Below are positions 8,985 through 17,645 of a stretch of 64,000 nt of DNA, piece by piece. Position numbers and translations under genes: made by a program. Origin of the DNA: UBA9926 sp038131595 (lineage in GTDB: Bacteria; Pseudomonadota; Gammaproteobacteria; Pseudomonadales; Azotimanducaceae); assembly GCA_038131595.1 (NCBI GenBank), contig JAYPPR010000007.1:36816-100815 (forward strand). Direction: 5' to 3'. Every line of letters starts with the position of its first letter. The stretch's first letter is position 1. Under the pieces are notes generated by a model. It ran no database searches, was not told where the DNA came from, and worked only from the letters and a program-made list of their open reading frames with translations.

Positions 8985-9959
8985 CTAGGTTCCACTTTCA
9001 GAGGCGAGATATTCGTTGTATTTGATCGCTTCCGCTTCTCTCAACGTCTGCAAACGCAGAGCCTGCAGCTGCGCGATATAGAGCGGCTTCATATCCATAT
9101 CATCAGGATATGCTGCAAAGTATTCGGCTTGGGCATCCAGCGCACCAACCAGCACCCCCTGCTCAGATAGCACATCGGCTTTCGCAAACAGGTCATCACC
9201 GCTCGCAACGAGTCTCTCTTCGAGCGCGGCGCGGGCTGCTTGATCAAGAATGGTCAGCTTGGATGGTCGCCTCGGGCTATATACCACCGCCCCATCGCTC
9301 AAGACCTCGAGCGATAACTCGTAGTCACCTGCAGCTAAATTTGGCAGGGAATAACGTACCTTTTCTGACCCCACGGCACTCTTAGGAACCGTGACTGACT
9401 CACCACCAACCGTCAATCGATACTCGTCCCCAGGGCACGCGAGATCCCAGACCAGGTCATTGAACTCCTGACTGGCGGTAATTTGCCTCGGCAGCCGGAT
9501 CTTTCGTTCACAATTGGGCTCACCGGGCTTAACGACAGCGCGCCGCACCGTGGTGTAACGCTGTGCAGAGGCAAACTTATTCTCAAGACTAGTGATTAAT
9601 CCGCCTTCAGCACTGAACGGATCCGAAACACTGCCCGCTTTGGGTTGAATGCCACTTTCAGTCACTTCAACCGACGCATCAGCGCCTATCGTTTGAGCCA
9701 ACCCGGTCGATTGGTTGACGAAACTAGTGCTTCCATCGGCACCCGTTCTGACCTGATAACCTGCGAACACATACTTCGCGCGGGTCACAGGCCGCCATCG
9801 CTCGCCATCCCGACTGTATTCCACTCCCCCTGCTGGATCGAGCAATTTACCCACGGGACTTCTCGGCCCATCTGCAGCCAGGGTTGGCACACTCCATAAC
9901 AAACTGGCGATCAGACCCAGCGCACTTAGACTTAGCGTTCTTTTTGTTGTCGATTTCAT
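8985..9959 (-). CDS. FecR-domain secreted protein paired with the CHASE2 cyclase
   Basis: A 324-residue protein with a signal peptide (ALGLIASLLWSVPTLAA) and a FecR-like domain near the N terminus: GKLLDPAGGVEYSRDG, then VFAGYQVRTGADGST, the 'inducer level' half-motif. A middle part with the look of a beta sandwich (YRLTVGGESVTVPKS, YELSLEVLSDGAV) and a helical C terminus follow. The ATG at 9959 has GGAG 6 nt before it. FecR-domain and CHASE2 cyclase genes are frequent neighbours, and both parts would sit on the periplasmic side, so this protein may feed the sensor. That link is inferred from position only. Confidence 0.75.
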   Translation of the reverse strand: MKSTTKRTLSLSALGLIASLLWSVPTLAADGPRSPVGKLLDPAGGVEYSRDGERWRPVTRAKYVFAGYQVRTGADGSTSFVNQSTGLAQTIGADASVEVTESGIQPKAGSVSDPFSAEGGLITSLENKFASAQRYTTVRRAVVKPGEPNCERKIRLPRQITASQEFNDLVWDLACPGDEYRLTVGGESVTVPKSAVGSEKVRYSLPNLAAGDYELSLEVLSDGAVVYSPRRPSKLTILDQAARAALEERLVASGDDLFAKADVLSEQGVLVGALDAQAEYFAAYPDDMDMKPLYIAQLQALRLQTLREAEAIKYNEYLASESGT

Positions 9960-10406
9960 GGTGATTCTCCAATGGATCAAACCAATTCGGACCCAAGCAA
10001 GCTTAAACAATACTGGGGGTCACTTCCTGTTTTATTGATCGCTCTAGCGGTGGGTAAAGCGCACCACACAATGCCAATCCGAAGATACTTTCAGTGAGCG
10101 CTAACTACCAACCTTATCGGCCAACCTTTCGTTAAGTAGCTTATAACAAAGACGTTTAGCACAACCTTTTATTTAGTCGCCTCAGTCAAAAAGCGCTCCG
10201 TGACAAGCTCCTTCTAGCAAGACTCTCTGGTAAGCAACCGCTCGTTACGAGCCTTGACCTGAACGCCCCTTATTGGGGACCCTGGCCTTTTAGTATCGCT
10301 TTCATTCAAGCTTTCAGCTTACTCAAGGCTACCGATTTTGCAGGCACTTTAGGAACGCATGCTAGGGTTATAGCCGATAACCCGAGAGTGATCCAGAACT
10401 TGAGGA
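9960..10406. other. Non-coding stretch upstream of the FecR-like gene
   Basis: No convincing gene was seen in these 447 bases. Two short hairpins stand out: CCCC-TTATT-GGGG near 10266-10278 and GGGTTAT-AGCCG-ATAACCC at 10365-10383. Neither is followed by a T run on either strand, so they are not good intrinsic terminators. The region must hold the promoter of the FecR-cyclase operon on the minus strand, but no clear -35/-10 pair was recognised. Confidence 0.5.
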
Positions 10407-10625
10407 TTAAGATCCTGGTTGGTTCATTCTAAGTTCATATTGGAAATAGTTTTCGACAAGGTCCGTTTTAACGCGCGAAACACGGTTCTCGTAAGACTCG
10501 AACGACAACGGTCTGCCAGCGTTCCGATAAATAACGGCCGTCGGATTACCCTCGACGATTCTGCTTCCCACTGAATCGACGAAAAATGGCTGCTCAATGA
10601 CCCTGCTTTCGCTATGATGACTCAT
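10407..10625 (-). CDS. Small hypothetical protein, divergent from yaaA
   Basis: A 72-residue open frame starting at an ATG at 10625 with AGGTGG about 10 nt upstream. The sequence (MSHHSESRVIEQPFFVDSVG at the start, ending YELRMNQPGS) has balanced composition, no membrane helix and no repeat, and it does not overlap another gene. The upstream in-frame extension to 10655 is less likely because it runs into the yaaA start. I do not recognise the family. It shares its upstream region with yaaA, 28 bp away on the other strand. Confidence 0.45.
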   Translation of the reverse strand: MSHHSESRVIEQPFFVDSVGSRIVEGNPTAVIYRNAGRPLSFESYENRVSRVKTDLVENYFQYELRMNQPGS

Positions 10626-10653
10626 CCGACAACACCCACCTGACAAGACGATC

Positions 10654-11424
10654 ATGCTTACGCTTTTATCCCCGGCAAAGACCCTCGATTACGAGACACC
10701 CATTCCGACAACTGAACTCACTAAGCCCGCGCTCCTAAAAGACTCTGCAGCGCTGGCAGACATCATGAAAACGAAATCGGCGTCTGAGCTTCAGTCGATG
10801 ATGAAGATTAGCAGTGCACTGGCCGAATTGAATGTGGACCGATTTCAATCATGGAAAAAAAGCCACACGCCGAAAACTTCTCGTCAGGCTATTTTTGCTT
10901 TCAAGGGTGATGTCTACCTCGGCCTCGATGCCCACGCGCTTACCAAACGCGACTTACACTATGCCCAGAAATCACTGCGGATTTTATCTGGCCTCTATGG
11001 TGTCCTCCGCCCACTCGACTTAATCAGGCCCTATCGACTAGAAATGGGTCGCTCAGTCGAAAATAGCCGAGGCGGGTCCCTTTATGATTACTGGCGCGGA
11101 GCGATCACTACTGCTCTGAAAGACGAATTATCTGCGCACAAAGAGCGAACAGTCATCAACCTCGCGTCCAATGAGTATTTCAAAGCCGTCGATGAACGTG
11201 CCCTCGGCTCACCCGTCATCCAGCCGGTTTTCAAAGAAAAAACCGGGGGTGGGTACAAACTCATCAGTTTCTACGCAAAAAAAGCGCGGGGTCTCATGGC
11301 GCACTACATGATCAAAGAAAGAATCGATAAGCCAGAAGGCCTCAAGTCGTTTGACCTTGAAGGTTATTCGTTCAATAGCCAACTGAGTACTGATTCAAAC
11401 TGGACCTTCACGCGAACTTCATGA
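10654..11424 (+). CDS. yaaA: Peroxide stress protein YaaA (UPF0246)
   Basis: A 256-residue cytoplasmic protein with the family hallmarks: MLTLLSPAKTLDY at the start, ATFAFKGDVYxGL-like block (here AIFAFKGDVYLGLDA), LRILSGLYGVLRPLDLIRPYRLEMG, and INLASNEYFKAV. In E. coli YaaA limits intracellular free iron during peroxide stress and binds DNA. The length is normal. Its stop overlaps the start of the next gene (ATGA), making the following ATP-NAD-kinase-like protein translationally coupled. Confidence 0.96.
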   Translation: MLTLLSPAKTLDYETPIPTTELTKPALLKDSAALADIMKTKSASELQSMMKISSALAELNVDRFQSWKKSHTPKTSRQAIFAFKGDVYLGLDAHALTKRDLHYAQKSLRILSGLYGVLRPLDLIRPYRLEMGRSVENSRGGSLYDYWRGAITTALKDELSAHKERTVINLASNEYFKAVDERALGSPVIQPVFKEKTGGGYKLISFYAKKARGLMAHYMIKERIDKPEGLKSFDLEGYSFNSQLSTDSNWTFTRTS

Positions 11425-12422
11425 ACGACGGATCGTCCCGACTTGGCATTATCGTTAACCCTATGTCGGGGCGAGATGTCCGGCGGGTCATGGCAAGGGC
11501 CAGCACCAGCGCGCACCTTGAGAAACAGCAACAGGTCGCAAGACTGATCGTATCCGCGCTCGCGCACGGGGTTGAGAGAATATATCTGGGAAACGAGCCA
11601 TTTCGCATCGGCGCTAGGGCCAGCGAGAACTTAAAAGAGCGAGATCAAATCACCCTGCTTGACTATCCGCTCACCCATTCCGCCAAAGATACAGAGTCGA
11701 TGGCGGAAAGAATGTGGGATGCCGGCTGCAGAACCTTCATTGTGCTCGGAGGAGATGGGACAAGCAGGATCGTAGCGCGGCAATATCCTGATGCTGTGCT
11801 GCTCCCACTATCTACAGGCACGAACAATGTTTTCCCTTTCCGGGAGGAAGCAAGCGTTGCTGGTGCCGCAGCGGGACTGATCGCATCAGGGCGCTTAACC
11901 GTCGAAGAGGCCTGTTCGCGCTGTAAACGCATCATCATTGATACCGGTGACCCTGATGACACTGATGACATCGCCCTGATCGATGCCGTCGTCCTGCATG
12001 ATGATGTCATGGGTTCTTTCATGCCTTTTGAGGGGAAGCAGCTTGGGACCTTGATCCTCACACGCGCGGAACCCGGCTCTGTAGGCATGTCACCCATTGG
12101 CGGATATCTCAGCCCTTGCGTGCACGAGGATGACTGGGGCGTGATCGTGTCTTGCGATCCATCCGCAAGTGATCAACTCACCATCCCAATTTCACCGGGC
12201 CTCTGGCAGACAGTTGGCATCGCAGCGCACCGACGCCTGCCGCTTGGAGAACGAGTGCCGCTTGGGGACTCGGGGATTCTCGCCTTTGATGGTGATCGCA
12301 GTTTTGATTTGGCGCGCCATCCTTCGATGCACGGACGCATTGAGCGGGACGGTCCTTGGATCATCAACCCGCAACAGGTAATGAACCTGGCAGCGAAACA
12401 ATCTTTATTCTTGAGCAGCTAA
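11421..12422 (+). CDS. ATP-NAD kinase-like protein (AcoX-related)
   Basis: A 333-residue protein with a diacylglycerol/NAD-kinase-type nucleotide fold: GIIVNPMSGRDVRRVMARAS near the N terminus, the glycine-rich VLGGDGTSRIVA loop, and PLSTGTNNVFP, which corresponds to the acceptor-binding segment. This matches the AcoX-type branch of the ATP-NAD kinase superfamily rather than housekeeping NadK, which is present separately near 58 kb. Enzymatic substrate is not known for this branch in general. It is the second gene of a tightly overlapped set with yaaA and, downstream, a MORN protein and a Nudix hydrolase. Confidence 0.8.
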   Translation: MNDGSSRLGIIVNPMSGRDVRRVMARASTSAHLEKQQQVARLIVSALAHGVERIYLGNEPFRIGARASENLKERDQITLLDYPLTHSAKDTESMAERMWDAGCRTFIVLGGDGTSRIVARQYPDAVLLPLSTGTNNVFPFREEASVAGAAAGLIASGRLTVEEACSRCKRIIIDTGDPDDTDDIALIDAVVLHDDVMGSFMPFEGKQLGTLILTRAEPGSVGMSPIGGYLSPCVHEDDWGVIVSCDPSASDQLTIPISPGLWQTVGIAAHRRLPLGERVPLGDSGILAFDGDRSFDLARHPSMHGRIERDGPWIINPQQVMNLAAKQSLFLSS

Positions 12423-12493
12423 ACCGCTTACCTTTTTTCCACCGATTCGATACATTGATGGTAGCCAATCGTTCAGACAGTTCACTCTCCACT

Positions 12494-13225
12494 ATGGTCT
12501 ATCCACGGCATCTCGTCACTCGAAGACTCCTCCTGATGGGAAGGGCTCTTATGCTTGTTGTCGCGAGTTGGGTAACCAGCGGGTCGATCGCTCAAGCGAA
12601 TGACGTGCAAACACTGACCTGGCCGGACGGCACCCGCTATGTGGGATCAGTGCGCAGCAATCAAATGCACGGCCAAGGAACCATCTACTGGCAGGATGGG
12701 ACCCGTTACGTCGGAAATTTCGAGAATCATGAACGGCAAGGTGCCGGCATGATCATACTGCCGGATGGCACGACCTATGAAGGAGAATTTGATAGAGGCG
12801 TGTTGATCCGCGAAGCCTTGGATCAAAATTCTGCGCCAGGCGACGGAACACCCACCGATAAGGCGCCAGTAGAACTATCGGATGCGGCAACTAATCAAAT
12901 CAGGGACCGATTGGATTTTTGGGCTGCTGCATGGATGGCTCAAAACCCAGACCAATACCTTAGCGTGTACTCATCAGACTTCAGACTAGCTCCTAACGAG
13001 TCACGCCCAGCCTGGGAAATGAATCGAAGAGAGCGCCTTTTAACACCACAGTATATTCAGCTCGACATTCGATTTGACCGTTTCACGCCACAGTCGAATG
13101 GCGAAGTAGAGGTTCAAATTCGGCAAGCCTACAAAAGCGATACCTATCGGGAAATCAGCAACAAGATACTGGTGATGAAGGCCGCGGGCGACAACTGGAC
13201 AATCATTGAGGAACGAGAACCATGA
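12494..13225 (+). CDS. Exported MORN-repeat protein with a SnoaL/NTF2-like C-terminal domain
   Basis: A 243-residue protein. Positive residues (PRHLVTRR) then LLLMGRALMLVVASWV and a likely cleavage after AQA make a signal peptide. Three MORN-type units follow (YVGSVRSNQMHGQGTIYW, YVGNFENHERQGAGM, YEGEFDRGV). The last 100 residues (LDFWAAAWMAQNPDQYLSVY ... YREISNKILVMKAAGDNWTI) resemble the NTF2-like domain found at the end of some L,D-transpeptidase-linked periplasmic proteins. The start is uncertain: ATGs at 12458, 12494 and 12536 all lack a clear ribosome binding site. It probably binds an envelope component; the function is unknown. Confidence 0.75.
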   Translation: MVYPRHLVTRRLLLMGRALMLVVASWVTSGSIAQANDVQTLTWPDGTRYVGSVRSNQMHGQGTIYWQDGTRYVGNFENHERQGAGMIILPDGTTYEGEFDRGVLIREALDQNSAPGDGTPTDKAPVELSDAATNQIRDRLDFWAAAWMAQNPDQYLSVYSSDFRLAPNESRPAWEMNRRERLLTPQYIQLDIRFDRFTPQSNGEVEVQIRQAYKSDTYREISNKILVMKAAGDNWTIIEEREP

Positions 13226-13998
13226 ACGACCAAGCGATTATCCCTGCAGCGACCATCCTACTCGTTCGAGACGGACCTACAGGCCTTGAGGTCTTCATGG
13301 TCGTTCGTCACCATCAAATCGATTTCGCATCCGGTGCCCTCGTATTCCCCGGAGGAAAAGTTGATGCTAATGATGCCTCGGTCACTGATCTCTGTGATGG
13401 CGTCGATGGTTTGGATGACGGTGAAATCGCCATGCAAGTGGGGGCAGTAAGGGAGGCGTTCGAGGAATGTGGCGTGCTGCTTGCGCGCGACAGCGAGGGC
13501 GCTGTCATTCGTGGCGATCGCCTTGCGTCGCTTCAGGAAGACAGAGCCAAGTTAAATTCGGGAGATTTGAGCCTTCGAGCATTCCTTGAAAGAGAATCAC
13601 TGAGACTCGCTTGCGACTTACTCGTTCCTTTCGCTCACTGGATCACGCCGGAGATGATGCCCAAACGATTTGACACGAAGTTCTACCTAGTGGATGCGCC
13701 GAATGATCAGCTCTTGGGGCACGATGGGTATGAATCTGTAGACTCTATTTGGATTAGCCCAGCGAAGGCGCTAGAGGGAAATCAGGATGGAACCTACACC
13801 ATTATTTTTCCCACTCGACTCAACGTCGAAATGCTTGCCGAATCCTCCTCCGTGGCGGAGGCCGTAGAGGCCAGCCAACACAGAGCCATCAAGACAGTCT
13901 TGCCGTGGACCGAGCAGCGGGAAGATGGCAACTATCTATGCATTCCCGCTGATGCCGGTTACGCGATTTCAGAAGAGCGCATGCCCTCTCGAAGTTGA
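13222..13998 (+). CDS. Nudix hydrolase (NUDT19/NUDT7-like long form)
   Basis: A 258-residue protein that starts at an ATG overlapping the MORN gene's stop by 4 bp. The Nudix box is spread as in the NUDT7/NUDT19 group: VFPGGKVD, an insertion, then AVREAFEECGVLLA, which provides the REx2EE metal ligands. Such enzymes cleave nucleoside diphosphates linked to another moiety, often CoA or NADH derivatives. The coupled ATP-NAD-kinase-like gene makes a nucleotide cofactor substrate plausible, but this is inference. The gene is convergent with nqrF, 40 bp away. Confidence 0.88.
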   Translation: MNDQAIIPAATILLVRDGPTGLEVFMVVRHHQIDFASGALVFPGGKVDANDASVTDLCDGVDGLDDGEIAMQVGAVREAFEECGVLLARDSEGAVIRGDRLASLQEDRAKLNSGDLSLRAFLERESLRLACDLLVPFAHWITPEMMPKRFDTKFYLVDAPNDQLLGHDGYESVDSIWISPAKALEGNQDGTYTIIFPTRLNVEMLAESSSVAEAVEASQHRAIKTVLPWTEQREDGNYLCIPADAGYAISEERMPSRS

Positions 13999-14038
13999 TC
14001 GAGGCGCTTCCATCGTGGGAGCCGGCAATAAGCGCTTA

Positions 14039-15262
14039 CTAGCCGCCAAAGTCATCCAAGAAGATATTATCTCTCTCGACACCCAGATCATCGAGCATCG
14101 TGAGTACGGCCTGGTTCATCATGGGTGGGCCGCACATGTAATACTCACAGTCCTCGGGCGCTGGATGATCGCGCAAATAGTGCTCATAAAGCACATTGTG
14201 AATAAATCCAGTCTTACCATCCCAATCTTCTAAGTTCTGATCCGAGAGCGCGATGTGCCAAGTAAAGTTGGGATTATCTGCAGCCAGTTTGTCGAATTCA
14301 TCGACGTAAAAGAGTTCCCGCTGGTTCCGTCCGCCGTACCAAAACGTGATCTTTCTGTCTGTTTTGATCCGCAGTAATTGATCAAAAATATGAGCCCGCA
14401 TCGGCGCCATCCCCGCACCACCACCGATGAAGACCATCTCTGCGTCCGTTTCTTTCGCGAAGAACTCACCGTACGGGCCAAAAATGGTGACCTTGTCGCC
14501 CGGCTTCAATGAGAAGATGTAAGAAGACATCTTGCCTGCAGGGAAATCCGTTCCGGGAGGTGGTGAAGCCACACGGATATTGAATTTCATGATGCCCTTC
14601 TCTTCCGGGTAATTCGCCATTGAGTAGGCTCTGATTGTGGGCTCATCCACCTTGGACACGGTGTCGAAAACCCCAAACTTGATCCAGTCGCCCTGGTATT
14701 CTTCGGCGACATCGATATCAGTGTATTTCATGTCATATGGGGGGATTTCAAACTGGACGTACCCCCCAGCGCGGAAATCGACTTCTTCCCCCTCCGGCAG
14801 TTTGAGTACGAGTTCCTTAATGAAGGTCGCCACGTTGTCATTCGAGATCACCTCGCACTCCCAACGCTTCACACCGAAAAACTCAGCGGGCACCTCGATT
14901 TTCATATCTTGTTTAACCGCTGTCTGGCAGGAGAGACGCCATCCTTCCTTGGCTTCCCCTCGCGTAAAATGCACCGCCTCTGTGGATAGCATTGAGCCAC
15001 CGCCCTCGACCACCCGGCAACGACACTGACCGCAGGTCCCACCTCCACCACAGGCGGAGGACAAGAAAATCCCTGCGTCCGCAAGCGTTCCAAGCAGCTT
15101 GCCACCAGCGGCAGTGCTGAGCGTCTTATCCGGATCGCCATTGATCTCGATATCGACAGCGCCAGCGGCCACCAGTTGCTTGCGAGCCATCAAAATCACG
15201 GTGACTAACACCATGATAATGGCGGTAAACATGCCAACGCCTAGTAGGATTTCTGTATTCAT
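14039..15262 (-). CDS. nqrF: Na+-translocating NADH:quinone reductase subunit F
   Basis: The 407-residue NADH-oxidising subunit. It has an N-terminal membrane helix (GMFTAIIMVLVTVILMA), a plant-type 2Fe-2S domain with SSACGGGGTCGQCRC plus a later SCQTAV cysteine, an FAD domain with RAYSMANYP, and an NAD(P)H domain with GGGAGMAPMRAHIFDQL and the terminal EYYMCGPPMMN. Electrons enter the complex here. AGGA precedes the ATG at 15262. It is last in the operon but separated from nqrE by a 274-bp spacer, which is unusual for this operon. Neither nqrM nor apbE follows it. Confidence 0.98.
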   Translation of the reverse strand: MNTEILLGVGMFTAIIMVLVTVILMARKQLVAAGAVDIEINGDPDKTLSTAAGGKLLGTLADAGIFLSSACGGGGTCGQCRCRVVEGGGSMLSTEAVHFTRGEAKEGWRLSCQTAVKQDMKIEVPAEFFGVKRWECEVISNDNVATFIKELVLKLPEGEEVDFRAGGYVQFEIPPYDMKYTDIDVAEEYQGDWIKFGVFDTVSKVDEPTIRAYSMANYPEEKGIMKFNIRVASPPPGTDFPAGKMSSYIFSLKPGDKVTIFGPYGEFFAKETDAEMVFIGGGAGMAPMRAHIFDQLLRIKTDRKITFWYGGRNQRELFYVDEFDKLAADNPNFTWHIALSDQNLEDWDGKTGFIHNVLYEHYLRDHPAPEDCEYYMCGPPMMNQAVLTMLDDLGVERDNIFLDDFGG

Positions 15263-15536
15263 GCGTCCTGCTTTCCTCTCTTGTTTCCTAGACCATTACC
15301 CAGGCCCGCCCCTTTGGCCTTTGTTCCTCTTCAGTCTATTTTCAACGCTTTGTTTACTGTTTATTCGTTAGGTGTCTTATCGTTTCTTATCGTGTCTTGG
15401 CGCTTTATCTTGCGCCCATTCACTGCCTCAAAGGCTTTGCCGTGTTGCGCACCTGCTATCCACGCACGTAGTGCAGCGTAAGTAGCAAGCGGAGGGCAAA
15501 GCTCTCCCTCCACAGTCCACCACCTCGCAACAGGCT
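15263..15536. other. Long nqrE-nqrF spacer, A/purine-rich on the mRNA strand
   Basis: 274 bases without a supportable gene inside the nqr operon. On the coding (minus) strand it contains an A-rich, G-poor section around 15310-15410 with repeats of CGATAA and AAACA-type sequence, and near nqrE a GGAGGG...CCCTCC hairpin (about 15493-15513). There is no T run after the hairpin, so it is not a normal terminator; it might attenuate or process the transcript before nqrF. That role is inference. Confidence 0.5.
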
Positions 15537-16148
15537 CTACAGCGAGATCCCGCCAAACGACATGAAACCGAGTGACATCAGGCCTACCGTGACAAAGGTA
15601 ATCCCTAGACCTCTCAGTCCGTCTGGCACATCGCTGTACTTCATCTTCTCGCGTATTCCCGCCAGCACGACAATCGCAATGGCCCAACCGAGTCCGGAGC
15701 CGATGCCGTACACCATACTCTCTGGAAGGTTATACGCACGATTCTCCATGAATAGGCTGCCACCGAGTATGGCGCAGTTCACCGTGATCAGCGGCAAGAA
15801 AACTCCCAGCGAGTTGTATAGCGCTGGAACGTATTTATCCAAAAACATTTCTAGAATCTGCACCATCGCTGCAATCACGCCGATGTAGCTGAGGAACGTG
15901 AGGAACGACAAATCCACTTCGCCGAGTCCTGCCCAAGCCAAAGCACCGTCAGCCAATAGGTACTGGTAAATCAAATTGTTCACAGGGATGGTAATCGTCT
16001 GGACCACGATGACGGCACACCCGAGCCCAAATGCGGTCTCTACTTTTTTTGAGACTGCAAGGAACGTGCACATTCCCAAGAAGAAAACGAGCGCGAGGTT
16101 TTCTATAAAGACCGCGCGAATAAACAAACTTAAGTAATATTCAGCCAC
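15537..16148 (-). CDS. nqrE: Na+-translocating NADH:quinone reductase subunit E
   Basis: A 203-residue integral membrane subunit with six predicted helices. It has GMCTFLAVSKKVETAFGLG near the N terminus and NCAILGGSLFMENRAYNLPES in the middle, the conserved cysteine segments that together with NqrD hold an intramembrane iron centre. It starts at a GTG (16148) behind AGGGGG, 8 bp after nqrD. The length is the usual one (about 200). Confidence 0.97.
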   Translation of the reverse strand: MAEYYLSLFIRAVFIENLALVFFLGMCTFLAVSKKVETAFGLGCAVIVVQTITIPVNNLIYQYLLADGALAWAGLGEVDLSFLTFLSYIGVIAAMVQILEMFLDKYVPALYNSLGVFLPLITVNCAILGGSLFMENRAYNLPESMVYGIGSGLGWAIAIVVLAGIREKMKYSDVPDGLRGLGITFVTVGLMSLGFMSFGGISL

Positions 16149-16156
16149 TGGACCCC

Positions 16157-16816
16157 CTACCCTCGCGACAACGCGCTATGACTACTAATTTCATAATCAG
16201 GTTCCTCGACCTGCTCAGCCTTCCATGCTCGAAGCGCCCAAATAAGTAGTCCGATAATGAAAAATGCCGAAGGTGGTAAGAGCATCAACCCCATGGGCGT
16301 ATACCAGCCTCCCTCGGTGACAAGAGGCAGGATGCCAATACCAAAGAGTGAGCCCGAACCAATCAGTTCACGAATGGTGGCAACCACCATGAGCACAACC
16401 GAATAACCCAGCCCGTTGCCGATACCATCGACAAAACTAGCCCCGGGAGGGTTAGCCATTGCAAACGCTTCAGCGCGTCCCATCACAATACAGTTGGTGA
16501 TGATCAAACCAACGAATACGGTGAGTTGTTTGCTCATGTCATAAGCCACCGCTCCCAACACCTGATCTACCACAATCACCAGCGACGCAATAATCGTCAT
16601 CTGCACGATGATTCGAATGCTTGAGGGGATTCGATTCCGGATGAGAGAGACAAATAAATTTGAAAACGCACAAACCGTGGTGAGCGCAATGCACATCACC
16701 AACGCCACACTCATCTTGGTGGTCACGGCAAGTGCGGAGCAGATACCGAGGATCTGTAAACCAATCGGATTGTTGTTGAAAATCGGGTTTAGCAGCGTTT
16801 CTTTTAATTGCGACAT
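16157..16816 (-). CDS. nqrD: Na+-translocating NADH:quinone reductase subunit D
   Basis: A 219-residue membrane subunit, homologous to NqrE and RnfE. It begins KETLLNPIFNNNPIGLQILGICSALAVTT, a family hallmark, and has the conserved TNCIVMGRAEAFAMANPP segment that pairs with the NqrE cysteine region. Six helices are apparent. It is 16 bp downstream of nqrC and 8 bp upstream of nqrE, in line with a single transcript. Confidence 0.97.
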   Translation of the reverse strand: MSQLKETLLNPIFNNNPIGLQILGICSALAVTTKMSVALVMCIALTTVCAFSNLFVSLIRNRIPSSIRIIVQMTIIASLVIVVDQVLGAVAYDMSKQLTVFVGLIITNCIVMGRAEAFAMANPPGASFVDGIGNGLGYSVVLMVVATIRELIGSGSLFGIGILPLVTEGGWYTPMGLMLLPPSAFFIIGLLIWALRAWKAEQVEEPDYEISSHSALSRG

Positions 16817-16832
16817 CGTGAATACCCCAGCG

Positions 16833-17645
16833 CTAATTCATATTCTTCAAGATCGGACCGTAACCCTCATCACCCAACCAATACGCGACCATGTTCTCAA
16901 CACCACGGCTTGTCAGCGTAGCGCCAGAGAGTCCATCCACTTGGTACTTCGCTCCCTTCCCGTTCGGATCGACAGCGCCCTTGGCTACTTTGAGTGCAAC
17001 CGCCCCATCCGGGCCATAGATCTCCTTACCTGGCCAAATACCCTTCCAAGCGGGGTTATCTACTTCGCCGCCGAGCCCGGCCGTTTCACCATGCTCATAA
17101 AACGTGATACCAGCAACGGTATTGGCATCGCCTTCAAGCGCAATAAAGCCGTACAGGATAGACCATAGTCCATAACCGTGAACCGGCAGCACCCACTTCT
17201 CGATTGCCTCTCCAGACCTTAAGACATACCCAAGCGCATAGTGCTCGCGCCGCTTGATGGAAGCGATATCTTCAGCGGTGCTGAGCCCACTGGACATGAG
17301 CGGGTCTTTACTGCTTGCCCTTTGATCGAAACTGGCAACATCAATATTCGCCGCTGCCGCCTCTTCGGGGGACAAAATACGCTTGTCACGAAGATCCATC
17401 AGCACGGGTTCGAACTCTGCGAACCGCTCTTGAATTTGCTGCCTGGTCGCAATTTCATTAGCACTGAGTCCTGCCGCCAACAGCACGTTTTTACTCTTGT
17501 CTAGCGCTGCATTGTCCTCGCGCACCGACTTCAATCCCACTGCGGCTCCGGATACAACAATTGAGCAGCCGAGACATACGAGCACGGCGATCATGATGAT
17601 GTTGCCGATGGAATCCTTGTTGAATCCCCCGTCTTGATCAGACAC
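16833..17645 (-). CDS. nqrC: Na+-translocating NADH:quinone reductase subunit C
   Basis: A 270-residue subunit with one N-terminal helix (IGNIIMIAVLVCLGCSIVVSG) and a periplasmic flavin domain. SGATLTSRG near the C terminus holds the threonine that carries covalently bound FMN. The GTG at 17645 was chosen because AAGGAG lies 8 nt upstream; a TTG two codons earlier would be too close to it. The gene overlaps the end of nqrB by 8 bp. Confidence 0.96.
   Translation of the reverse strand: MSDQDGGFNKDSIGNIIMIAVLVCLGCSIVVSGAAVGLKSVREDNAALDKSKNVLLAAGLSANEIATRQQIQERFAEFEPVLMDLRDKRILSPEEAAAANIDVASFDQRASSKDPLMSSGLSTAEDIASIKRREHYALGYVLRSGEAIEKWVLPVHGYGLWSILYGFIALEGDANTVAGITFYEHGETAGLGGEVDNPAWKGIWPGKEIYGPDGAVALKVAKGAVDPNGKGAKYQVDGLSGATLTSRGVENMVAYWLGDEGYGPILKNMN

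Noticed and set aside
10266..10383. Hairpins in 9960-10406 as terminators
   Set aside because: Neither stem is followed by a T run on either strand.
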